Positions 35,264 through 44,844 of a stretch of 64,000 nucleotides of DNA are shown here, piece by piece. Under the pieces are notes generated by a model. The model saw nothing but the letters and a program-made list of their open reading frames with translations, was not told where the DNA came from and did no database searches. This stretch comes from Torymus aiolomorphi (Eukaryota > Arthropoda > Insecta > Hymenoptera > Torymidae). How positions within the stretch are numbered: the first letter of the stretch is position 1; each line of letters begins with the position of its first letter. A program made the translations under genes and the position numbers. Location of the stretch: assembly GCA_036365515.1 (NCBI GenBank), contig CM070873.1:192998604-193062603 (forward strand), given 5' to 3'.

Positions 35264-35933
35264 ATATCGTGGACCAGCACATAGTAAATGTAATCTTGGC
35301 TTCCAAGACTCGAGAACGATCCCCATAGTTTTTCACAACTTGACCGGATACGATTCTCATCTCTTCATCAGAGAAATCGCAACGTGCTTCCCAGGGCGAG
35401 TTTCGCTACTTCCACAAACAAAAGAAAAATACATATCTTTTAGCAAGTTTGTGGAAGGTACTGACATCAACCTGCGATTCATCGACTCGTTCAAGTTTAT
35501 GGCTTCATCACTCGACAAGTTGGCCTCATATTTGGAGAAACTGAATATTTTGGAGCGTATTTTTAAGCAAGATGGTCTATCCGATGCACAAATATCCCTT
35601 TTGAAGAGGAAAGGAATTTTCCCATACGACTATGTATCATCGTTTGAAAAACTTGAAGAGAAAAATCTTCCATTGAAAGAAAATTTCTTTAGCAGTTTAT
35701 ACCAAACGCACATAAGCGATGAAGATTACGCGCATGCGCACAGCGTTTGGGAGAGATTCAATATTCAACATTTGGGACAATATTCTGACTTATACCTCAA
35801 GACAGATGTTATATTATTGACTGAAGTTTTTGAAAATTTCAGAAATAATTGTCTTGAGGCTTATGAGTTAGATCCCGCTCACTATTACACGACGCCTGGA
35901 TTGACTTGGGATGCCATGCTCAAAAATACTCAG

Positions 35934-36012
35934 GTATTATTCGCTCAAAATAAAATTAGTTAATTAAGATACATTTTGTACATTAATAAAAAAAAAAAAT
36001 TGCTTCTTACAG
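35934..36012 (+). other. pPolB intron 2
   Basis: GTATTA donor and TTCTTACAG acceptor, 79 bp, in frame. Confidence 0.85.
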
Positions 36013-37802
36013 ATCAAACTTGAGCTTCTCACAGATGTGGATATGTTGCTGTTTATCGAGCGAGGTATACGGGGAGGAATCAGCCAGTGTTGCAATCGCT
36101 ATGCCAAAGCGAACAACTAGTATATGAAGGAAGGCTATAATGCTGACGAGGACGAGAAATATTTGATGTATTTTGACGTCAACAATTTATATGGTTGGGC
36201 AATGACTGAATCCTTACCCTATGGCGGCTTCAAGTGGGTGGAGAATGTCGATGAAGTAAACTTCTTTAATATCCCCGATGACAGTGACATTGGCTTCTTT
36301 GTTGAGGTGGACCTGCAGTACCCCGAAACACTCCATGATGTCCATAGAGATCTGCCGTTCTGTGCCGAGCACATGGCGCCTCCTGGCTCAAAACAGTATA
36401 AACTCATGACGACGCTTCACGACAAAACTCGTTACGTGCTTCACTATCGAGCACTCAAACAGGCCTTGAAACATGGTCTGATTCTCTCCAAAGTCCATCG
36501 AGCCATAAAATTCCAACAGAGACCTTGGCTTAAAAAGTATATCGACTTGAACAGCGCTAAGAGGAAAGAAGCCAAAAATGAGTTTGAAAAAAGCTGTTCA
36601 AACTTTTTAACAACGCTGTGTATGGTAAGACGATGGAAAATGAGAGGAAGCGTGTTGACGTGAAGCTAGTCAACAAATGGAAAGGCCGCTATGGAGCCGA
36701 GGCACTCATCGCACGGCCTAATTTTCACAGCTCTGACATTTTCGACGAAAACCTTGTCGCGGTGCAGCTGTTGCGAACGGAGATCTGTATAAGAAAGCCC
36801 ATTTACATTGGATTGTCAGTTCTGGACTTGTCGAAAACACTCGTGTACAGGTTCCATTATGACTACATGCAAGATCGTGTAGGAGCCACCAGCAAACTAT
36901 TATACACCGATACGGGTAGTCTGATCTATGAAGTCACAGGCGTTAATGTGTATGAAGTGATGAAACAAGACATCCACGAGTTCGACACATCAGACTATCC
37001 TGAAAACAATCCGTTCAGTATGCCTCGTGCCAATAAAAAAATCGTTGGCCTAATGAAGGACGAGTGCAATGGCGAGATTACGCTGGAATTTGTTGGGCTG
37101 CGGAGTAAAATGTACAGCGTCAAAATACAGAATCAAAAACCCATCAAAAAGGCCAAAGGAGTGAAAACTTCTGTCGTCAAAGACCACATCAGCTTTGACG
37201 ATTACCTCACGTGCCTTCATGATCATGTCATCATTACTCGAGAGCAGCGAAACATCAGGTCTCGACATCACAACATCCACACTGAGATAGAGAGAAAAAA
37301 ATTGCGCTCAGTGCCCACGATGACAAACGCTGCCTACAGCCTGGAACTACTGATGCACTACCCTGGGGTCACTATAGAGCCGGAGTGGTGGAAGAACGGG
37401 CCAATGAGAATGATGAAGTTGCTGGAGAGGGGGAAGGCGAGCCGCCAAACGCCGCAGAAGAGCTCCTATATAATGAGGTGCCGCGAGAGCAGGAGCTCAT
37501 TGGAACAGTCGACTTTCTAAGTCAATCTCTTCAACAGCAGCAGCAGCACCAGCAGATCCCAGCCTTGCTTCCTGCAGTCTGGCAGCAAATACCTACAAGC
37601 TCGCAGCCACTTCTCGCTGTTTCGCAGACGATTCCTGCAGCTCCGCTCCCCGTCTTAAAAAGACCTTGCGAGCCAAATACTGAAAGTATTATTAAAAAAA
37701 AAAAAAGGAAAGAAATCTAAGGTTTGTATTTTCTTAAAGTAATTTTCTTCCTCTATTCTCATATTTTAAAAACTAATAATTTTTTTCCAACTTTTTTGTT
37801 AC

Positions 37803-38103
37803 AGATGGATTTAGCCAAATTAAACGAGATTGCTCGTGGAAGTTTCCTTCCTACCAAAAGGTTGGTCGATCTGAACAAGGGCCAGCGATACATGGTCACA
37901 AGCCTGAAGGATGTGACTACCAAGTATGGCAAAAAAGTTATGCTGAACTGGAGAGCGAGTTCGATGTGTTTATGCCGAAGAGAACGTCGGACGCTCTTCT
38001 ACAGGAGGAGAAATTCTTCATGAATCTCCAGGATGCAGCGAACAAGTGTGAACTTTTTATAGTGTATAATGGCGGTTCAAGTGTTGAATTTAGCGGTAAA
38101 TAA
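37803..38103 (+). pseudogene. Small OB-fold-like protein beside pPolB
   Basis: After a probable 3' splice site (TTTTTTGTTACAG before 37804) the frame reads MDLAKLNEIARGSF...NKGQRYMVTSLKDVTTKYGKK, then after a one-base shift near 37940 continues to a stop at 38101-38103, with a segment containing EFDVFMPKRTSDAL and LFIVYNGGSSVEF. The alternating pattern and the TKYGxxV and VFMPKR blocks suggest a beta-barrel. I infer a possible single-strand DNA-binding protein, given the polymerase next door. An upstream exon ending near 37720 in a poly-A run may belong to it. Confidence 0.45.
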
Positions 38104-38302
38104 TTTTTTAAGTAATGTAAATATATATAGTTAGTGCTTAAGTACTGCAAATATATGTATATAGGTTAGTCTTGCGAGTAATGTTAAGTATTTATATTGC
38201 GTTATATATAAGCGCGCGCGCAAAATGTGCATAATTTATTTAAATTTATTAATAAATCAAATACTTTGTTTAACTTGAAAAAAAATCGTTTTTATTTATC
38301 CA

Positions 38303-39217
38303 TTACATATCCTTTTTCTCAATCCAACTATTATGTGAATTATCAAAGCCAAGCCATTTTACAAAAATTTTACTTCCTTTTTTCTTAATTACTTTTTCAA
38401 CAAGATAAATATCGGGGTTCTTGGCTTTGAGTAGTTCTTGCTCGTAGAAGCCTTCTGAGACGGGCTGATCTTGATAGTCCTTTAGATGGTAAGTCGGTGG
38501 ATTTGTAGCTACTACACGTACAATTGTAAATATCTCTGTAGACCAATTGGGAGTATAACCTTTGTCAAATACTGCTTTTGTCTTGCTCACTCGAACTTTG
38601 TCACCAATTTTAAATTTTTGTTTAATTTTCTTAGTTATTTTGCGAGCAAATTTCCTCAGTATATCTGCTTCATTATTGGCTGTTACATCTTTAGGTTTCA
38701 CGCCAATAGTACGATGTTTACGATTATTGTACGCGGTAAGTAAATCGGGTAAAATATCTAGCCACTTGTAGCTGCCGCGCAAACTGAATTTTTTCCACAT
38801 TGCATTTTTCAGTGTACGATTGAAGCGTTCACATATGGATGCTTTTAGATTGCTATAGGTTGAGTACAATTTAATTTTGTGTGTGTTCATAAGTTTTTGA
38901 AAATCGGTGTTATAAAATTCTTTGCCTCGATCGGTATGGAGATTTTTCGGTACTCTGCTTTTAGCCAGCACAGATTTCATAGCTTCTGAGACATCTTTGC
39001 CTGTTTTTCTCTTTACAGGAATAGCCCATGCATATTTGGAGAAAATGTCGATTATAGTGAGCAAGTACCTATAGCCTCTATTGTCACGCGCAAATGGAAT
39101 CATTTCGACGAGATCTGCTTGCCAAGTTTCGTCCAAACCGCGCACGTCAAAGTGTCGACGTGTATAGTTACGCCTCGCGGGTTTGTGCAGTTCTTCAACT
39201 AGTCTTTCGTGTTCCAT
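38303..39217 (-). CDS. Polinton integrase (retrovirus-like, chromodomain)
   Basis: Intact 304-residue protein. The rve core has Asp35 (WQADLVEM), Asp96 (LHTDRGKEF) and Glu130 (SICERFNRT), the DDE triad that cleaves and joins element ends to target DNA. A C-terminal region from about 265 (DIYLVEKVIKKKGSKIFVKW and NSWIE) is a chromodomain, expected to bind modified histones and guide insertion. An N-terminal HHCC zinc finger is not visible in this ORF. It is the first gene of a minus-strand block with the fibre-like, conserved and ATPase genes further upstream. Confidence 0.95.
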   Translation of the reverse strand: MEHERLVEELHKPARRNYTRRHFDVRGLDETWQADLVEMIPFARDNRGYRYLLTIIDIFSKYAWAIPVKRKTGKDVSEAMKSVLAKSRVPKNLHTDRGKEFYNTDFQKLMNTHKIKLYSTYSNLKASICERFNRTLKNAMWKKFSLRGSYKWLDILPDLLTAYNNRKHRTIGVKPKDVTANNEADILRKFARKITKKIKQKFKIGDKVRVSKTKAVFDKGYTPNWSTEIFTIVRVVATNPPTYHLKDYQDQPVSEGFYEQELLKAKNPDIYLVEKVIKKKGSKIFVKWLGFDNSHNSWIEKKDM

Positions 39218-39227
39218 GTTTTTGGAA

Positions 39228-39581
39228 TTACTGATTGAAAACCTGTGCCAAAGCCTCTTTTATAGTCAAAACGTCAGCTTTTATTTGAGATTTCTGGGCA
39301 TCAAGTTCCTTTCTATGATTATCAACTATTATATTTAAACCATCTAGACTAGTTCTAAGTCTTGTAGTTATATCAATAATTCCTCGAATTTCTATTTGAA
39401 TAATATTTCGTAGAGTCGCTAAGTTTACAGCATCACTCGGCTGTTGAGGTTCGGCAACATTGCATAATTTTTTATTTTCCATGTCGTAGTGGCCGTCAGA
39501 CGTGACTTTAAAGCCAACGCCAGGTGGCCCTCGACTGCCTTCGGTTTTTCCAAGATTACGTCCAAACACGTCGACGCTCAT
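39228..39581 (-). CDS. Fibre/tail-like protein with GPP motif and coiled coil
   Basis: The start is set at MSVDVFGRNLG (39581), 30 nt inside the longer frame, because MSVDVFGR is the usual beginning in related elements. It has a short collagen-like RGPPG, then NKKLCNVAEPQQPSDAVNLATL, which resembles the phage tail-fibre motif 'kkItnVadPtdp.DAv', then a heptad-rich C terminus of about 60 residues predicted to coil. It is probably a trimeric attachment or spike component; that role is inferred. It is short (117 aa), so a distal head domain may be missing or encoded elsewhere. Confidence 0.6.
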   Translation of the reverse strand: MSVDVFGRNLGKTEGSRGPPGVGFKVTSDGHYDMENKKLCNVAEPQQPSDAVNLATLRNIIQIEIRGIIDITTRLRTSLDGLNIIVDNHRKELDAQKSQIKADVLTIKEALAQVFNQ

Positions 39582-39611
39582 TTTGAGAATGATTCGTTTA
39601 TTCGTGTGCAC

Positions 39612-40526
39612 TTAATATATATAGCCTGCTTCTCGCAACTCTTCGATTATAGAGTGTATCTCGTTTACATGACTCGGATTTCCAGCAGATCTTTCAGCCA
39701 CTAGCAAGTGAAGCCGGTCAACGAGCTCGTTTGGATCGTCCCAATACACATAGTCCAAAGCAGTATGTTTTTTCGCAATTTTATAACGAGGTAATGACCC
39801 ACCTTTCTTAGGTTTTTCGGGAGTTTTTTTCGAGCTAATATTGAACATTGGAGCAATAATAGTATTAAATTTATTACTATTATCAAAACGAATCCTCTCA
39901 TTCTTGTTATAGTGCTTTTTATGAGCAGAGGATAGTTCTAAAATTTTTTGATAATTGTTTAAATCGTCTGCACTTATATTATTTTTAGTTGGTTGTTTTG
40001 CTATGAGCAACTCAACTAATCCTATAGTTTTCGGGTATTCTTCTCCCTCAACTCGAATTTTATTATTATAAAAACTAATCGGTAAATTACCAATGAAAAA
40101 TTTACCGTTTTCATTTCGTACACCATAAATTTTATCAAGGTATTGGGATTGATTGAGCTTGAGGGCTTGAATATACAAATCTGAATCATCCTCGGTCTCG
40201 CTACCTGCTGTTTCGAAAGATGTTTCATGGACGTTCTGCAGCGTATTATTGATCTCGCTGTCAGAACTTTCATCCTTTTTTATATCCTCCACCCCCACCA
40301 AACTCTGTTTATCGGGGTTATGTTCAATACCACTACTTTGCTCAATAATCTTATTTTTCTGAGCTACAAGTTTTTGAAGCGGATCAACTATTGGTTTGAA
40401 TGTTTAAGTAAAAACTTTTTCCGCATTTTCTTTCCCAAATTTTAATATTCTGTATTTACGTTTAATAGCACTTCGTGCCTTAACGAGTTGACGAAGCACT
40501 TTTTTTTCTCGTTGAAAGTCAGCCAT
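39612..40526 (-). pseudogene. Conserved Polinton protein with DPNELVDRL motif
   Basis: The ATG at 40526-40524 opens a basic N terminus (MADFQREKKVLRQLVKAR); after 40 codons a TAA (40406-40404) interrupts, and the same frame then continues to 39612. The C-terminal domain contains YKIAKKHTALDYVYWDDPNE and HVNEIHSIIEELREAGYIY, highly conserved in Polintons of arthropods. Its molecular role is not known to me; a virion or DNA-packaging protein is plausible from its place between ATPase and fibre genes. A single nonsense codon is the only break seen. Confidence 0.7.
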
Positions 40527-40567
40527 GTTGTCGTTTCAACGTTCTGTCTGAAACTGCTGATTATTAC

Positions 40568-41272
40568 CTATGTGCATGCTATATTTATAGCAAAATTATC
40601 AAAGCCCTTGCGAAATCTGCCATCATTTATTCCTCTATCTTTATTGATGACTAAAAAACCATGCTTATCATCTCTCCAACACTTGGAGCACAATTCTTTA
40701 AAATGTATATAAGTCATATCGGTATTTACGTGATCGTCATAGATATGCTTTAGATTTACTTCATCTTGTCTAAAAATGGCAAGTAAGTTTACATTATCTC
40801 TGACGAGATGTTTGGGGACATGAGCATAAGTTTGGCATAGATAAAAACAATCAACCTTTTTATGTCTACCCATGCAAAAGAAGGCTCTAACATTATCCTG
40901 TTTTTCACAAGCTATATCGTCAAATATCATGATAGAGTTTGGAAGCGCGTGGTCAGGATCGACAACTGCATCGTGCTCGCTGAACGGAAAATATTGTACA
41001 CCTTCTATAGGTTCTAAGATTTCATTTAAAAATTTATATTTTGGTTGATTGAGAGACTTTGAGTATACGTATATGTTTTCAAATCTAACACCATTAGGAT
41101 ACGTTATGAGAGCAAGTAAACTATTTGTTTTTCCGCAGTTTGACGGGCCGCAGAAGACGGCTCGTATACTATCAGGAAGTAGATCGCCGTGCCGTTTTGC
41201 TCGTTTATCATGTTCTACAAGTACATCAAAATTTTCTATTGGTAGCTTGACCGACTGCTCTTTGAAGTTCAT
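40568..41272 (-). CDS. Genome-packaging ATPase (FtsK/HerA type)
   Basis: Intact 234-residue protein. Walker A is GPSNCGKT (residues 42-49) and Walker B is IMIFDD (114-119), followed by CQTYAHVPKHLVRDN, the arginine/sensor region of Polinton and adenovirus-like A32-family ATPases. It drives DNA into preformed capsids. The gene diverges from the PLA2-like gene; the 100 bp between them hold TATA boxes for each direction (about 41311-41340). Confidence 0.95.
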   Translation of the reverse strand: MNFKEQSVKLPIENFDVLVEHDKRAKRHGDLLPDSIRAVFCGPSNCGKTNSLLALITYPNGVRFENIYVYSKSLNQPKYKFLNEILEPIEGVQYFPFSEHDAVVDPDHALPNSIMIFDDIACEKQDNVRAFFCMGRHKKVDCFYLCQTYAHVPKHLVRDNVNLLAIFRQDEVNLKHIYDDHVNTDMTYIHFKELCSKCWRDDKHGFLVINKDRGINDGRFRKGFDNFAINIACT

Positions 41273-41375
41273 GATCTTTACTCTATGACAATCAAATTAC
41301 GACTGATTGCTATGAGTATAAATAGTGGTCTTATATAGCTTTCACCATCAGTTGCCCGTTGACTTTCGAAGAGTG
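41273..41375. promoter_or_regulatory. Divergent promoter between ATPase and PLA2-like gene
   Basis: GTATAAATAG (about 41315-41324) and TTATATAGC (about 41332-41340) read as TATA boxes and lie 30-60 bp from the start codons on each side. Confidence 0.6.
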
Positions 41376-42365
41376 ATGATCATTCACAAACACGGACGCG
41401 GCTTAGTTAATAAAATTATCAATAAACTTCCATTTGAGCTTCATATACCTGGTTATCAGTACTGCGGTCCAGGCACTAAGTTGGCAAAATGTTTAGCTCG
41501 AGGAGATCTTGGAATTGGCATGGTGTGGTTTGTGCACATAAGAATTATGCACATATTTATTGTGCACACTTTAGCATTGGAGTATACACATAGATATAGA
41601 TATACACCAATGCTAAAGTGTGCACAATAAATATGTGCATAATTCTTATGTGCACAAACCACACCATGCCTTGGAATTAATCCTCTTGACGCTGCTTGCA
41701 AGGAGCACGACATAGCTTATTCTAAAAATCGTGAAAACGTTCAAGCGAGAAACGCCGCAGATAAAATTTTAGCTGAAAAAGCTTGGAATCGCGTTAAATC
41801 AAAAGACGCTAATTTTGGCGAAAAATTAACTATAACTAAAAAGCGAAAGAACGCTAAAAAATTAGGAATGGGTTTAAAGAAGAGAAAGCAAGTTTCCTTG
41901 AAGAAAATTATTAAAGCTGGTACCTTTAAATCAAAGCCAAGTAACTGCGCTCTAACAGTCATACGATCAGCTTTGAAAAAAGCACGGAGCGCTGTTAAAG
42001 AAGCTGGAGGTAAAAAGAATATTAAAATTCCGCGTATTTTACCAGTCCCCGTGAAAACAGGAGGGGTATTGCCATTTCTCATACCTCTATTTGCAGGCTT
42101 GAGTGCAACTGGCGCTCTAGCTGGTGGTGCTGCTGGAATAGTAAAAGCTGTAAATGACGCAAAAGCTGCTAAAGAGCAGTTGGAAGAAAATAGAAGACAT
42201 AACAAAACTATGGAAAGTGTAGCGTTGGGTAATGGCTTATATCTTAAACCACACAAAGTAGGGTTAGGTCTCCATTTAAAAAAAAAAAAAGTTCATGAAA
42301 TTACCTCAGCGAGCACTTACAGATGCGGACATTTTAAAATATGGAAAACTTTTAAAAATATCTAA
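41376..42365 (+). pseudogene. PLA2-like minor capsid protein, split by a MITE
   Basis: It starts MIIHKHGRGLVNKI at 41376. The N-terminal domain has YQYCGPGTKL and, after the insertion, DAACKEHDIAY, the calcium loop and His-Asp dyad of parvovirus-type phospholipase A2, which acts on endosomal membrane during entry. Basic segments follow, then KIPRILPVPVKTGG and a hydrophobic Gly/Ala-rich stretch (LIPLFAGLSATGALAGGAAG), reminiscent of adenovirus-type membrane-active core peptides. A 154-bp foldback at 41517-41670 disrupts it between the two catalytic motifs. The frame ends near a poly-A run at 42281-42292. Confidence 0.75.
41517..41670. mobile_element. 154-bp near-perfect foldback MITE, 8-bp TSD
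   Basis: The arms, starting GGCATGGTGTGG and ending CCACACCATGCC, pair almost without error over about 65 bp around a short AT centre. It is flanked by TTGGAATT (41509-41516 and 41671-41678). An 8-bp duplication suits hAT or P-type transposases. The near-identity of its arms implies a recent insertion. Confidence 0.9.
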
Positions 42366-42657
42366 TTTTCGGGGAGTATTTATGAGAAATGCAATGCCAA
42401 CTTCTGGACCAGGATATAGTGAATCCGCTATAGTTAATCTAGATGATGCTAGCGGCCCTGGGACACACTGGGTTGCATATAGAAAAAGAGGCAAAAATGT
42501 TGTATATTTCGATAGTTTTGGAGATCTCCGACCATCCTTAGATTTAATATTATACCTCGGAGTTGACGAAGTTAAATATAATCACGAAAGATATCAAGAT
42601 TTTGACACGTACAATTGCAGTCACCTTTGTCTAAAATTCTTGTGCAGGGCTATATAA
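42295..42657 (+). CDS. Maturation protease (adenain/Ulp1-like cysteine protease)
   Basis: Intact 120-residue protein. Likely catalytic residues are His58 (GTHWVAY), Asp73 (VVYFDSFG), Gln101 and Cys108 (in YNCSHLCLKFL). Most relatives have CGHLC; here the Gly is Ser. It would process capsid precursors. The ATG overlaps the 3' end of the PLA2-like gene in another frame, so the two may be cotranscribed or made from one message. Confidence 0.85.
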   Translation: MKLPQRALTDADILKYGKLLKISNFRGVFMRNAMPTSGPGYSESAIVNLDDASGPGTHWVAYRKRGKNVVYFDSFGDLRPSLDLILYLGVDEVKYNHERYQDFDTYNCSHLCLKFLCRAI

Positions 42658-42701
42658 GGAGAGGTGAGGGGAAACATTGCATCATTCTGATTTAAGCTGT
42701 C

Positions 42702-43388
42702 ATGGAAGGTTCATTAACTCTGACACTTTCAGGTACATCTTCTACACTAGAAGCACAGTATTTTCCACCAATCGAGTTATCGCCAAATAAAAATTATGTT
42801 TTAGGCCTTGTTGAACTTTTAACATTTAACTCAATCCCCGATATAGACAGTAGCAATAATAAGTTTTACATAGGTGAAAACGTTGTCCTTCTTCCAGTTG
42901 GAAGTTACAAAATTGAGGATATTGACAAATTTCTTCGTAAAAAATTAGCGCACAACGACATTACTTTCAATTTAAAGCCTAATAATAATACTCTTCGCTG
43001 TACAATTAAGTGCAGTCAGCCTATAGATTTTCGACCTGAAAATTCTCTCGGTCGTCTACTGGGTTTCACCAGACGTGTTCTCGAACCGAACGTTGTTCAT
43101 AATTCTGACTTACCCGTTACAATTCTCAAAATCAACGCTTTGAGAGTCGAGTGTAATATCACTTCGGGAGCATACATAAACGATAAAAAAGTACACACGA
43201 TAAACAAGTCTTTTCCTGCTGTGCCACCGGGTTATAAAATCATCGAAGTTCCCTCACACGTCATTTACCTTCCGATTGCCGTAAAACGTATAGATCATTT
43301 ACAAGTATGCATCATCGATCAAGACGGAGATTTAGTAAATTTCCGAGGAGAAGTTATAACTATAAGATTACACATTCGACAATCATAA
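42702..43388 (+). CDS. Minor capsid (penton-base-like) protein
   Basis: Intact 228-residue protein beginning MEGSLTLTLSG. Motifs include FPPIELSPNKNYVLGLVELL, GSYKIEDIDKFL, LGFTRRVL and NFRGEVITIRLHI, matching the single jelly-roll penton protein of Polintons, which forms capsid vertices. A TATATAAG lies about 50 nt upstream (about 42649-42656). The stop overlaps the next ATG (TAATG at 43386-43390). Confidence 0.9.
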   Translation: MEGSLTLTLSGTSSTLEAQYFPPIELSPNKNYVLGLVELLTFNSIPDIDSSNNKFYIGENVVLLPVGSYKIEDIDKFLRKKLAHNDITFNLKPNNNTLRCTIKCSQPIDFRPENSLGRLLGFTRRVLEPNVVHNSDLPVTILKINALRVECNITSGAYINDKKVHTINKSFPAVPPGYKIIEVPSHVIYLPIAVKRIDHLQVCIIDQDGDLVNFRGEVITIRLHIRQS

Positions 43389-43534
43389 TGGGAATCGTTT
43401 ACAACAAAAACTATATAAGCAGAGAAATATGCTCGCCACGCATCAGTCATCAACGAACTGTGAAGGCGCTAACACGTCAGAGCATACAAAAACTAAAAAA
43501 TCTAGGCTTAAAAGTAGTACTTGGTGGAAAATAA
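43388..43534 (+). CDS. 48-codon ORF between penton and major capsid genes
   Basis: MGIVYNKNYISREICSPR...LKNLGLKVVLGGK overlaps the penton stop by one base. It is either a genuine small basic protein or the original N terminus of the capsid gene, now separated by a frameshift. The sequence is well formed (Lys/Arg-rich, closing on a hydrophobic LGLKVVLGG), and I cannot decide. Confidence 0.4.
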   Translation: MGIVYNKNYISREICSPRISHQRTVKALTRQSIQKLKNLGLKVVLGGK

Positions 43535-43543
43535 CTTGTATAA

Positions 43544-44797
43544 TCTTTTGCTGCTTTCAACGAAATTGAAGAAATTCTAAGCATACAAATACCTGTAACT
43601 TTCGATGAATCCGTAGCGCACTATGAGATTCACGCTCACCAACCGTATACAGCATCATTCAACAACAGCGATGAAATACGTATATCTATTCAACATCAAG
43701 ATTTATATCTCTTACCTTCCCGCAGTGCGCTACATATCTGCGGACGATTAGTTAAAACTAATAATACTCCTACTACAAATACAGAACTTGTGAATAATGC
43801 CATTTGTCATTTGTTTGAAGAAATCAGATATGAGTTGAACGCTATTGAGATAGACAAGTGTAAAAATGTTGGCTTAACCACTCTCATAAAAGGCTGGGTA
43901 TCACTCAATCCGACTCAGAGTTTCATCATTGAAAATGCTGGATGGATCGATGTAGAAGAAACACAAAAGATAATCGATGATGCTGGTTACTTCAATGTAT
44001 CGATTCCATTGAGTCTAATTTTTGGCTTCGGAGAGGACTATTGTAAAATTGTAGTAAATGCAAAGCATGAACTCATTCTCACGAGATCGAGAAATGACTT
44101 AAACGCCGTTAAACAAACACCTATAAGAGTAGACAATGCAGAGGGTTACGAGGACTTTAATGTTGACATAACTAGAATCGAATGGCTTATGCCATACGTA
44201 GTTGCATCGAACTCTAACAAAATTCGCTTACTCGATTTCGTAGGAAAAGATCGCCCCATTGCCATGAGTTTTCGCACGTGGGAATTGTACGAGTATCCAC
44301 TACTGCCGATTACGTCGAGACAGGTATGGATTGTTAAAACATCAAATCAACTTGAAAAACCACGTTTCGTCATCTTAGGTTTTCAAACTAATCGAAAAGA
44401 TCGACGAGCTGCAAATGCTAGCCAGTTTGATCATTGCAATCTTACAAATGTAAAACTCTTTCTCAATTCTCAATCATATCCGTATGGTAATCTTAACCTC
44501 AATGTGAATCGTAATCAATTTGCCATGCTCTACGATATGTACGCTAATTTTCAGAATTCTTACTATGGCAAAGATCCACAACCTATGTTGAAAAAGTCGC
44601 AATATCTCACTTACATACCGCTGATACTGATAGACTGCTCAAAACAAAACGAATCCTTAAAGAGCGCCCCTGTAGATATTCGTCTGGAATTTGAAGCAAA
44701 GGAAAATTTTCCGGCTGGAACTTCAGCCTACTGCTTGATCTTGCACGATCGCATAGTTCAATATAGTCCCGTAAGCGGCGACGTGCAGAAACTTTAA
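43544..44797 (+). pseudogene. Major capsid protein (double jelly-roll), start lost
   Basis: The frame opens after a TAA at 43541-43543 and reads FNEIEEILSIQIPVTFDESV with no Met before residue 83, then continues without a stop for about 400 residues. Motifs such as ISIQHQDLYLLPSRS, CGRLVK, SLIFGFGEDYCKIV and LILIDCSKQNE match the hexon-like major capsid protein of arthropod Polintons, which makes the capsid faces. Either the start codon mutated or a frameshift cut it from the 48-codon ORF upstream. The remainder looks undamaged. Confidence 0.75.
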
Positions 44798-44844
44798 GGA
44801 GTATATAAGCTGAGCGAGTCTCTGGCTCCTCGTCATTCGACGTC

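Larger units (their letters stand above)
33475..37720 (+). pseudogene. Protein-primed DNA polymerase B (pPolB), decayed
   Basis: The start is taken at MAQYFKNTALAL (33475), 60 nt after GATAAAAGG. The N-terminal region carries a domain with KACINVENQDEECFKWAI. Exonuclease motifs follow (YADFECIL, HNLTGYDSHLF, YLKTDVILL), a zinc/HNH-like block (CHICEKPF...DHCHFTGK), and polymerase motif A (FDVNNLYGWAM), motif B (VYGKTMEN) and motif C. Two GT-AG introns (35183-35263, 35934-36012) keep frame. Breaks: TGA at 34111-34113, a frameshift near 34330, TAG at 36118-36120, and frameshifts near 36600 and 37310. Motif C reads YTDTGS where the family has YxDTDS, so a catalytic Asp is lost. The tail after LPWGHYRAG is acidic and Gln-rich. 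Confidence 0.9.

Noticed and set aside
38303..39217. Retroviral or Gypsy pol remnant
   Set aside because: No protease or RT accompanies it, and it lies between other Polinton genes; it is the Polinton integrase.
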